The translations under genes and the position numbers were made by a program. Shown here piece after piece: positions 26,128-33,572 of a stretch of 64,000 bases of DNA. The stretch comes from Paucisalibacillus algeriensis (GTDB lineage: Bacteria > Bacillota > Bacilli > Bacillales > Amphibacillaceae), in assembly GCF_000577245.1 (NCBI RefSeq), contig NZ_CBYO010000001.1, forward strand, positions 248,001 to 312,000, given 5' to 3'. Under the pieces are notes generated by a model. The model did no database searches. It was not told where the DNA came from and saw only the letters and a program-made list of their open reading frames with translations. Each line of letters opens with the position of its first letter. Position 1 is the first letter of the stretch.

Positions 26128-27453
26128 TCAAAAAATTACTTGATTGAATACCTTTTTGATAATCATAACTATTTCATCTGCCTCTTCTTTAGTTAAGGTA
26201 AATGGAGGGAATAAATGTATTCCAGTTGTACGAGGATGATTGTAAAATGGATAAACAATTAGTCCTTTTTGAGTAAAAATCTGAACAAGTTCACTAATAT
26301 TTTCATAACTGAGACAATCGTAAGACTTTTTATTTTTGACCAATTCAATACCCATCATAAGACCTTTACCACGGATTTCGGAATAATTCTTATGGTCATA
26401 TAGTGTATGATGGATTTCGCTTCTTAAGTATTCGCCTATATTCGTCACATGATTTAGTAACGTTGTGTCATTAATTAATTGCAACGTGCCTATTCCCGCG
26501 GCACAAGCCAATGGATTACCATTCTGTGTAGACAAATGATCGATTTGGGTGTTTTGGTCTGCAAAGGCCTCGTAGATTTTATTACTAATTAAAGTAGCCC
26601 CTAAAGGTAGATATCCATTATTTATTCCTTTAGACAAGCATATGAGATCTGGTTCAATGTTAAAATGCTCAAACCCAAACATTTTTCCAGTCCTCCCAAA
26701 ACCAGTAGCTACTTCATCTATAACCAACAAAATATCATGTTCCTGACAGAACTCCTTTAACATCTGAACATATTCTATTGGAAGAGGAATTGAACCCCCG
26801 GAACCAAGTACGGGTTCCATTATAAGTGCTGCAATGTTTTGCCCTTCTCTATTAAAAATATTATGCAATTCTTCCTCAATCTCTTCAAGGGTATTACTAT
26901 TATCTTTATTAGGGTATTTCTTAACGGGGGTAGGTAAAAATAGCATACCTGTTAAATTAGGACCATAGTCTTCCGATATTACGCGATCAACTCCACTGAT
27001 GCTCATGGATCCATAATACGTACCATGGTAGGATAAATCTAGTGTGGCAATTTTGTTTTTATGAGGTCTACTTCTAAGTTGGTTGTATTTACGGGCAATT
27101 TTAATTGCTAGCTCTGTAGACTCTGAACCAGTACACGTATAGACAACATTTACTATATTTTCTGGGACAAGCTCCAATAATAGTTCTGCAAACCTTACAG
27201 TAGTAGGGTTGCTATGTTGTATAGGATTGACATAAGGAATTTCGTCTAACTGATTTATTATAGCCTCTCTAATTTTTGGATTGCCATAACCCATTGAAAC
27301 ATTCCATAGACCGCTTATCCCATCTATATAGACTTTCCCTTGTGTATCTTGGATGTATATTCCCTCCCCTCGAATTATTTCTGGTAAATTAAGTCCATAT
27401 GATACTGGTTTTAAGGGGTGTACATATGGATAAAGCTTTTTCTTCGTACTCAT
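26128..27453 (-). CDS. Class III pyridoxal-phosphate aminotransferase
   Basis: A 441-residue omega-amino-acid:pyruvate/ornithine-type aminotransferase. The PLP pocket is intact: GSESTELAIKIAR, LDLSYHGTYYGS, DEVATGFGRTG and the Schiff-base lysine in CLSKGINNGYLPLGAT. It reads away from the peptide cluster and shares its 234-bp intergenic region. It might provide an amino ketone or a precursor, or oxidatively modify a peptide end, but it may also be an unrelated neighbour. An AGAGGTG ribosome site precedes ATG. Confidence 0.85.
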   Translation of the reverse strand: MSTKKKLYPYVHPLKPVSYGLNLPEIIRGEGIYIQDTQGKVYIDGISGLWNVSMGYGNPKIREAIINQLDEIPYVNPIQHSNPTTVRFAELLLELVPENIVNVVYTCTGSESTELAIKIARKYNQLRSRPHKNKIATLDLSYHGTYYGSMSISGVDRVISEDYGPNLTGMLFLPTPVKKYPNKDNSNTLEEIEEELHNIFNREGQNIAALIMEPVLGSGGSIPLPIEYVQMLKEFCQEHDILLVIDEVATGFGRTGKMFGFEHFNIEPDLICLSKGINNGYLPLGATLISNKIYEAFADQNTQIDHLSTQNGNPLACAAGIGTLQLINDTTLLNHVTNIGEYLRSEIHHTLYDHKNYSEIRGKGLMMGIELVKNKKSYDCLSYENISELVQIFTQKGLIVYPFYNHPRTTGIHLFPPFTLTKEEADEIVMIIKKVFNQVIF

Positions 27454-27590
27454 TAAAACACCTCTCTATTCTATTTTATTCAAAATATAACCCAATAAGT
27501 ATTTAACATTGATAATCTATCATTCTATTAATTTTTTAAGTTAATGTTAATATAGCTAAATAGTTATTTAAATTCAAGAAATATTATAAG

Positions 27591-27607
27591 TTATAAAAAT
27601 TTTATAA
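27591..27607. promoter_or_regulatory. Perfect palindrome between aminotransferase and peptide operon
   Basis: TTATAAAA-A-TTTTATAA lies in the very AT-rich divergent promoter region. It could be an operator for one or both operons, though AT-rich sequence makes chance palindromes common. Confidence 0.3.
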
Positions 27608-27687
27608 AAACTTATTTACTTATTTTCATAGAGGTGATAGAATTGAGACGAAAATAACAATACATTAAAAAAGGTGTTGTTTATAGA

Positions 27688-28893
27688 GTGCTTGCTGTGG
27701 GATACGTGTATGAGGACGCAAATGGAATGTTTCATATGGCAAATCAATTATTAGGATCTACTGTTAATGAGCTAGTCTCTATTGATTTAATTGATTTTAA
27801 CGTTAACACACCAAATGATTTTTATTCCTTTCTTGAATATCTTAACGTAACGGATTATGTGGTTATATGTGATGGCGATAGAATACATAAATTTGTGGAT
27901 TTTTTAAACAGTAACTACCCTATCCGTTTCCATTCATTAAATAATAATTTAGAATTGAAAACTGGTCATTCTACTACTCTGTTAAAAAAGAACCTCCAAG
28001 TATTGTTTCCTAACAAATTAGATTCATATGCTAATTTTAAAAAGGATACATCCCCCATAAAGAATGAGTTGCATCTGATGTTAACTGGCCATTATCCTTT
28101 AAACATTAAAAATAATCTCATAAAACACTTGTATGTTGAAAAAAAAGAACTATTAAGTTGTATAGATAATAGTATTCTAAAGAATTGTGCTATCAATGCA
28201 ATAATCTTTTATGATAAGTCTGATATGAATATCTCATCGAATCTATTTCTAATAATGGTAAACTTCCAAAAAGAGAAAGAAAAAATAGAATCAATGAATC
28301 TTATTCATATGGACAAAGAAGAAATTTTGGAAGGTATAAAATCCTTTCAAGATAGTGGGAAAGTGTTGAATCATCAAATTACTAATGGCATTATTGATTA
28401 TTCAACCATAATGAACATTGAAAGAAATAATCGATTATTCTATTTTGAAGAAGGCATCTACAGAGATTATGGTAGGAAAAACCGCATAACTACAAACTTT
28501 GATGAAGACTTTTACGTATTGGTAAACTTCATAAGTTACATGAAGAATAATATGATTACTCCAGCAATGGCAATATACCCCATGGTTATTAACATTTCAG
28601 CTTTACTAGAAAAAAAGCAGATGTATATGGTTACCCCGTTTAATACATTCTTTAGTAAAAGTTTTTTACAAAAACATAAAAACTTTAATTTAATTGGTTT
28701 AGTTATAGACGATCAATATTATTTATATAATATTTCCATAAATAGGAATTATAAAATAAATAAAGTATTCTTACTTTTGCTAGAGTACTATTTAAAGAAC
28801 AATATGGATTCTATGGAATTGCAAAAATACATTCCGGATAAACATAAGTCCATTAAGAAATATTTTTATGAATTTATTGAAAGGATATCATAG
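27688..28893 (+). CDS. Unknown protein, first gene of the peptide cluster; RRE-like tail
   Basis: A 401-residue protein of no recognised family, soluble and AT-rich in codon use. Two features link it to the degenerate radical-SAM-like protein encoded at 30036. TGHYPLNIKNNLIKHL (about residues 131-146) resembles SGYYPYNFTGGNSKHI there. The last 70 residues have the strand-strand-helix-helix-helix pattern of a PqqD-like peptide-recognition element. It may be a further decayed relative acting as a leader-binding or scaffold protein. GTG start, 12 bases after AAAGGTG, so the start is not certain. Confidence 0.6.
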   Translation: MLAVGYVYEDANGMFHMANQLLGSTVNELVSIDLIDFNVNTPNDFYSFLEYLNVTDYVVICDGDRIHKFVDFLNSNYPIRFHSLNNNLELKTGHSTTLLKKNLQVLFPNKLDSYANFKKDTSPIKNELHLMLTGHYPLNIKNNLIKHLYVEKKELLSCIDNSILKNCAINAIIFYDKSDMNISSNLFLIMVNFQKEKEKIESMNLIHMDKEEILEGIKSFQDSGKVLNHQITNGIIDYSTIMNIERNNRLFYFEEGIYRDYGRKNRITTNFDEDFYVLVNFISYMKNNMITPAMAIYPMVINISALLEKKQMYMVTPFNTFFSKSFLQKHKNFNLIGLVIDDQYYLYNISINRNYKINKVFLLLLEYYLKNNMDSMELQKYIPDKHKSIKKYFYEFIERIS

Positions 28894-28922
28894 GAACTTA
28901 AATGTTGATTGAGGTGTAGTTA

Positions 28923-29633
28923 TTGGGGAATATTGTAATCATTGGTTCAGAGGGAACAATTGGACAAGCTGTTAGGAATACTTTAAAGGATCATTTTCAA
29001 ATTCGTATAGATAAATCTTTCAAGGAAGAAATCTTTGAAGGTAACCAAGCTATTCAATTATCTTATGATATTACATCAGAAACAGAGCTTGATAAGGTTT
29101 ATGAAGTGATTAAAGAAAAGAATTTGAGTATTGATGGTGTGATATATTTAGCGGGTGTTAATTATATGCGGAACTTTTTTACATCGACAGCAGATTCTTG
29201 GCAAGAAACATTCGATATAAATTTATTTGGAATTGTAAAATTCTTAAAACGAGTTTACAACTTATTTTCGGATAAAGTTTCTGTAGTGTGTGTCGCATCA
29301 CAAAACGGGATTGTAGGACATGAGGATCGTGTTGATTATGGACCATCAAAGGCAGCTATTATCCAACTAGTAAAGAATCTAACCGTTGATTTTGCAACAT
29401 ACTCAAATAAGGATTTTAAGATAAATTGTGTTTCTCCAACTTATGTAATAACAGAGGAAAACAAAGTTTATTTTGAAAGTTTCCCAGGTGTAAAGCTAGT
29501 TAATAGAATCCCTTATAAAAAATTAGTAACACCTATCGAAGTTGCTAATGCCATCGAATTTTTAATGTCTGAAAAAAGTGATGGTATTAGGGGCCAAAAT
29601 ATTGTTATAGACTATGGCTACACAGTTGTTTAA
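28923..29633 (+). CDS. Short-chain dehydrogenase/reductase of the peptide cluster
   Basis: A 236-residue Rossmann-fold SDR. NAD(P)-binding motif GSEGTIGQ (residues 8-15), the LAGV block in place of NNAG, and the catalytic Tyr-x3-Lys in YGPSK are visible; the catalytic Ser is in VASQNG. In micrococcin/thiocillin-type pathways SDRs reduce or oxidise the peptide C terminus, so a tailoring role is plausible. TTG start after GAGGTG. It ends 22 bases before the precursor gene. Confidence 0.82.
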   Translation: MGNIVIIGSEGTIGQAVRNTLKDHFQIRIDKSFKEEIFEGNQAIQLSYDITSETELDKVYEVIKEKNLSIDGVIYLAGVNYMRNFFTSTADSWQETFDINLFGIVKFLKRVYNLFSDKVSVVCVASQNGIVGHEDRVDYGPSKAAIIQLVKNLTVDFATYSNKDFKINCVSPTYVITEENKVYFESFPGVKLVNRIPYKKLVTPIEVANAIEFLMSEKSDGIRGQNIVIDYGYTVV

Positions 29634-29655
29634 TTATTTAAAGGAGGTGATAAAT

Positions 29656-29847
29656 ATGTCAAACGTTCTTGAGAAAGTCAATGAAAATTCAAAAATTGAC
29701 CAATTGTTTGCGGATATCGAAGAACTTGAGTTCATCGATATCAACGAAGCAACAGCTCTACCAGAGACGGCAGCTACTAGTGGCTCAGCATTTAGTAGCG
29801 GCTGCTCTACGTGTGGTTCAAGCTCTACGTGCTCTTCTACAACATGA
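29656..29847 (+). CDS. RiPP precursor peptide with Ser/Thr/Cys-rich core
   Basis: Encodes 63 residues. The leader (about 1-40) is acidic and helical (FADIEELEFIDINEA) and ends ALPETAA, like the PE-x-A-type leader ends of thiopeptide precursors. Residues 41-63 hold 10 Ser, 5 Thr and 3 Cys (Cys50, 53, 59) of 23; the only aromatic is Phe46. These are substrates for azole formation (Cys, some Ser/Thr) and dehydration (Ser/Thr). The ribosome site AAAGGAGGTGAT is the strongest in the cluster. The ATG at 29656 is chosen although the frame is open back into the SDR gene. It is followed by stacked hairpins, as is common where a precursor must be made in excess over enzymes. Confidence 0.88.
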   Translation: MSNVLEKVNENSKIDQLFADIEELEFIDINEATALPETAATSGSAFSSGCSTCGSSSTCSSTT

Positions 29848-29940
29848 TTTTACTCCCAAGGTAAAACATGTTTTGAGTGCTCAAGCTCGGGCGTGCTCTT
29901 CTACAACATGATTCCACTTCTATGGTAAACATGTTTTAGA
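29818..29940 (+). repeat. Tandem duplication of the precursor 3' end with its hairpin
   Basis: Two 60-nt copies (29818-29877 and 29881-29940) share about 85% identity, with 22 identical bases covering the last core codons CSSTT and the stop. Copy 2 is out of frame with copy 1 and follows its stop, so it is not translated as part of the precursor. Confidence 0.85.
29842..29874 (+). terminator. Hairpin after the precursor gene
   Basis: AACATGATTTTAC pairs with GTAAAACATGTT (one bulge) and is followed by TTT. It overlaps the stop codon and probably attenuates transcription or protects the precursor mRNA. A second, weaker copy lies at 29905-29937. Confidence 0.6.
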
Positions 29941-29985
29941 AGGGTTGTGCAATGCTATGGGTTTGCCGACCCTTCTAAATCTTAT
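29935..29985 (+). terminator. Strong stem-loop between precursor and downstream enzymes
   Basis: TTAGAAGGGT and ACCCTTCTAA form a perfect 10-bp stem around a 26-nt loop. There is no strong T run, so partial termination or RNA processing is likelier than a full stop. Confidence 0.6.
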
Positions 29986-30035
29986 TATTGAACGATTTTA
30001 TAAATTCGTAAATTCATTTAAAGGTTGTGACTTCG

Positions 30036-32432
30036 ATGTTCAAAATAAATTCTCTTGCTACACTTGTTTATTTTAAAAAAGATAGTGACAATCTTATAAC
30101 AGCACATAACCATTTTGATTTAGCATATATACGAAATTACTTGGCTGATAAAGGAATACATACGACCCAGTATCTCGAACAAAATCCTACATTAATACAC
30201 AATCTAATAGATGATATGGTTACCATAGATAATAGAGTATTTATATTTTATCTGGATGAGAAGAATGATGATGTTACCCAGATTTTCACTCGCAAGTTAA
30301 AACAACTTGATTCCCATTATACGATAATTTGGACAGGGTTAATTTCTAGTAATTATAGGGAATACATATCTAAACAAAATACTTATGATATAGTCATTAC
30401 TACTAATTTAGCTGAAAATATATTCCTTGAGTTAAAGAATTTAAGTGGTAATCCTGGAAAAGAAACTACCATCTTTCATAACAGGGATACGTACTTATCA
30501 ATAAATCAAACTACTCGATATACACCATCTCCATATAAGACGGGAAATATACTAGCAAAACAAGTGAATTCCTATGGCACTCGATTAGATGTATCTACCC
30601 TGAACAATTCTCTGGCACTAGATTCTACATATATCGTTAATCAACTTTTGGAAGATTTCCGTTTGTTCCAATCACAAGGTATACAAGGAACGATTAAATT
30701 CTTAGATCATGACATGCTTGCTAACGTAGAGTTACTCAATACCTTTTTAAAATCTGTAAAATCAGCAGGATATTCATTTGCATTTTCTGGACAAGTCAGT
30801 TTGAACAAACTATCAATCGATATTCTTCAGTCGCTCATACTACATAACTTCAGTCATCTAGAGATTCATTTATATGAATCAGATTATGAAAATGCAATTT
30901 CTAAAATGAAAACCATTACTAAGATAGTAGATTCTAATAAATTGAATATTTTATATAGTATTAATTTACCAGAAAATATTTCGGGTGTAAAGAGGAAAGA
31001 ACTATTTTTTATAATTAATAGGCTAAATGACACAGAAGAAATAGTTGGGAAAGTGAGATATTTGCCCCATAGCAGTTCAATTGCAATTTCAAGTGGAATG
31101 AATTTTCGGCGAGAGTATCCACCATCTTTAGTAAAGTATTTTCTTAATCAAAATAAACTGTTATCTATAAGACCAGAAGGAGCCCTTGTTAATGGCTATA
31201 TTTCTTTTTTAAGTGGCTACTATCCTTATAATTTTACTGGCGGTAATAGTAAGCATATAGGAGTTCAGGATAAATACTTAGGTCCTAAGATTTATCATAA
31301 TTTAAGTAAATTTCTTGGGATAAATAGTGCAATCATTAATACAACAAATCAACAAGATTCATCTACAGGGAAGGACTTGTTCTATAGCATCCACGATGAT
31401 TTTGTCCGTGAGAAAAATGATATATTTGACCATAACATGGATGAAGCAAGGAAACATGGGACATTTCTACCGCATTACCATCAAGTTTACCAGACTGATG
31501 AGATGTATGTAGAGAAACTTCAGATAGACGATCATAACCGTTATGCACAAATCAAGGTCCTAAAAGCGCCCTATAGGAAAGCAAATGATGTAGGCCTATT
31601 AGATGACTATAATTTCTTATCTATTCACACACAAGAAGACTTAGAACACTTCCTTCTTGATATGGAACACTTTATACAAACCGGACAGTTTCGTCACTTG
31701 TATGAGATTTCGAGCTTCTTAATGGATGGATGCAGGTGGGGTGGCCCTGAACAATGTCACCTAACGAAACTACATCGGTTCCATCTGGATGACAATCAAA
31801 CTATCCGACCTTGTGGAGGATGTAGTGGAACAATTGGTAATCTTACAAGCTCCTATATTAATGTAGTTAGTAACGCGGTCCAAATAACGGAAGAAGAGCA
31901 AGAGGTTCGGGGTTGTAGCAAGTGCCCGGTAACAGATAGTTGCTCCAAATGCGCTATGCTACCCGATTTTATGAGTAGAGAACAATTTTGTGAAATTAGA
32001 AGGAAACACCAATATATTGATGAATATATAAATGCTTCCAATGTCATCAAATACTTGCTGCAGAATGTTTCTCTTTTTAAAGATACCAACTTCCGTGATG
32101 TAGCCGTATCAACATCATGTAAATCGCATATTTTTTCAAACGCTATGTCGAAAGGTAATTCTTTTGTAAAAGAACATGTTTATCTTGTGTTCATACAAAA
32201 GACGCCAATTATCATTGAAAGTAGAAGTTTTAAGTTATTAAAAATCAATTCAATTGTTGCAATGGTTTTCGAAGGATTATTAAAAGGTGCTTCTAATGAA
32301 TCGATAAGAGAAGAACTAATTAATAAATTTGAAGTTAATCGGACCCAAGCAGAAGCGTTATTTGAAAACACATTAGGTAGGCTAGTAGAATTGAACTACC
32401 TTAATAATAAACGGATATCAGTAGTAAATTAA
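30036..32432 (+). CDS. Degenerate B12-binding/radical-SAM-like protein with Cys-rich and RRE-like C-terminal parts
   Basis: A 798-residue protein. Residues about 1-150 resemble a cobalamin-binding Rossmann domain without a clear cobalamin histidine. Residues about 165-400 follow the radical-SAM barrel (SPYKTG, then IKFLDHDMLANVELLNTFL and HLEIHLYESDYENA). Where CxxxCxxC should be, the sequence reads SYGTRLDVSTL, so the three cluster cysteines are missing. Residues about 566-650 keep a SPASM-like Cys pattern (CRWGG, RPCGGCSG, GCSKC, CSKCAM). The last 75 residues look like a PqqD-type leader-binding domain. It may be a non-redox scaffold or a new enzyme. ATG at 30036 fits AAAGG better than GTG at 30027. 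Confidence 0.7.
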   Translation: MFKINSLATLVYFKKDSDNLITAHNHFDLAYIRNYLADKGIHTTQYLEQNPTLIHNLIDDMVTIDNRVFIFYLDEKNDDVTQIFTRKLKQLDSHYTIIWTGLISSNYREYISKQNTYDIVITTNLAENIFLELKNLSGNPGKETTIFHNRDTYLSINQTTRYTPSPYKTGNILAKQVNSYGTRLDVSTLNNSLALDSTYIVNQLLEDFRLFQSQGIQGTIKFLDHDMLANVELLNTFLKSVKSAGYSFAFSGQVSLNKLSIDILQSLILHNFSHLEIHLYESDYENAISKMKTITKIVDSNKLNILYSINLPENISGVKRKELFFIINRLNDTEEIVGKVRYLPHSSSIAISSGMNFRREYPPSLVKYFLNQNKLLSIRPEGALVNGYISFLSGYYPYNFTGGNSKHIGVQDKYLGPKIYHNLSKFLGINSAIINTTNQQDSSTGKDLFYSIHDDFVREKNDIFDHNMDEARKHGTFLPHYHQVYQTDEMYVEKLQIDDHNRYAQIKVLKAPYRKANDVGLLDDYNFLSIHTQEDLEHFLLDMEHFIQTGQFRHLYEISSFLMDGCRWGGPEQCHLTKLHRFHLDDNQTIRPCGGCSGTIGNLTSSYINVVSNAVQITEEEQEVRGCSKCPVTDSCSKCAMLPDFMSREQFCEIRRKHQYIDEYINASNVIKYLLQNVSLFKDTNFRDVAVSTSCKSHIFSNAMSKGNSFVKEHVYLVFIQKTPIIIESRSFKLLKINSIVAMVFEGLLKGASNESIREELINKFEVNRTQAEALFENTLGRLVELNYLNNKRISVVN

Positions 32433-32498
32433 CTGAGATTGCCTTTTATACGTAATTTGTAGAACTAGATTAGTAGATCTAAAAAGGAGTGTTCTTGT

Positions 32499-33554
32499 AT
32501 GCCTATTAGTATTTATAACTATGAGAAAGTTAAAATACCACTTATCCTGGAAATCACGAATAATACTACTCTTAAGAATTTAAAAGATAGTTATTATCTT
32601 GATAATGATTGGCAGCATGGGCCAAACACAATGATCGTATTCCGTAATGGTTCAGAAGAAAAATATTTGATAGATGAATTAAAAGACTTTGTACAGGAAT
32701 ATACAAATAGAAATCCAATAGATAAGGATTATCTTAAACAAAGACAAGATTTATATAGGGAAAAGCAAAAAACATTAGTAGAAGTTGAATATCGAGATAA
32801 TGTTAATGTGGATGTATTATTTGAACATGGACAAGTCCATATAAGACCTAAAAAGAGTGGAATCTATAATTCGAAACAACATCGCAAAATCTTTGACCAA
32901 TATAGAATTAGGCTAAACGAAATTTACCTAGAAATCTTAGGGAAATTTAAAGATTTAACGGTCAAAGAAAAAGCACATCTATTTTTACATCAATTCCGTT
33001 TTATAGCAACACTATATGAGGAAGGACCGAAAAATGGTCATCTAACATTTTTATCCCATGCTCAAGGATTCTTATCTAATATTGAAGTTAGAGGTTTGCA
33101 AAGTAATATCAAGGAAAACTTTGAGAAAAAAAGAACTGAACTATTTAATAACAATGAAATAATACTACGAGATGATTTGAAAGCTTTGATGCAAAAGTGG
33201 GAAGCTAAGTGGACTAGTATAGCTGAAGAAATGAATGAAAACTTTAGATTAGAAAATTATGATGATCCTGAAGAGGGAGTAGGATTAAAGCCGCAGCTTG
33301 AGCTATTAAAAAGAGAAATTGCTCCTTTAAACAATGAATTTCATAGTGATCTATTGAGTTTAGATGAAACGGGTGAACTAGCGCAATTTATTCATTCTAA
33401 AAAAATGCTTATATTTAGGGACATCGTAAATTTATTTTACTTAAGCCTCCCGTTATTTGAACAAAGTATGGCTGAGAAACAATTCTATGCCTACTCTGTT
33501 GTAAAATATTATGAAGCTTATTTTAATGGTGAAGTCCTTTATACAATCAAATAA
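32499..33554 (+). CDS. Divergent thiopeptide-type (SpaB_C-like) protein, candidate pyridine synthase
   Basis: A 351-residue protein. It can be laid over the classical SpaB_C protein at 40860: WQHGPNTMIVF beside WLGGPHVRLRF, followed in both by a spaced helix and an ID-YLKQRQDLY / IDYKHFYQN block. The C-terminal half shows GHLTFLSHAQGFLS, at the place of the HMxxNRLG block. Thiopeptide clusters carry two such proteins, one for glutamate elimination and a divergent one for the [4+2] cycloaddition that forms the pyridine. This protein is the candidate for the second role, by inference from its divergence and the presence of a better eliminase. AAAGGAG precedes ATG. Confidence 0.6.
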   Translation: MPISIYNYEKVKIPLILEITNNTTLKNLKDSYYLDNDWQHGPNTMIVFRNGSEEKYLIDELKDFVQEYTNRNPIDKDYLKQRQDLYREKQKTLVEVEYRDNVNVDVLFEHGQVHIRPKKSGIYNSKQHRKIFDQYRIRLNEIYLEILGKFKDLTVKEKAHLFLHQFRFIATLYEEGPKNGHLTFLSHAQGFLSNIEVRGLQSNIKENFEKKRTELFNNNEIILRDDLKALMQKWEAKWTSIAEEMNENFRLENYDDPEEGVGLKPQLELLKREIAPLNNEFHSDLLSLDETGELAQFIHSKKMLIFRDIVNLFYLSLPLFEQSMAEKQFYAYSVVKYYEAYFNGEVLYTIK

Positions 33555-33572
33555 AGGGTTGGAGGTTTAATA

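Noticed and set aside
27636-27655. A four-codon leader peptide (TTG AGA CGA AAA TAA) after GAGGTGATAGAA
   Set aside because: The ribosome site is good, but the frame is too short to support as a gene without expression data.
29669-29911. An alternative frame through the precursor gene that ends in ACSSTT
   Set aside because: It is the +1 shadow of the precursor and ends in the untranslated duplicate copy; it has no ribosome site of its own.
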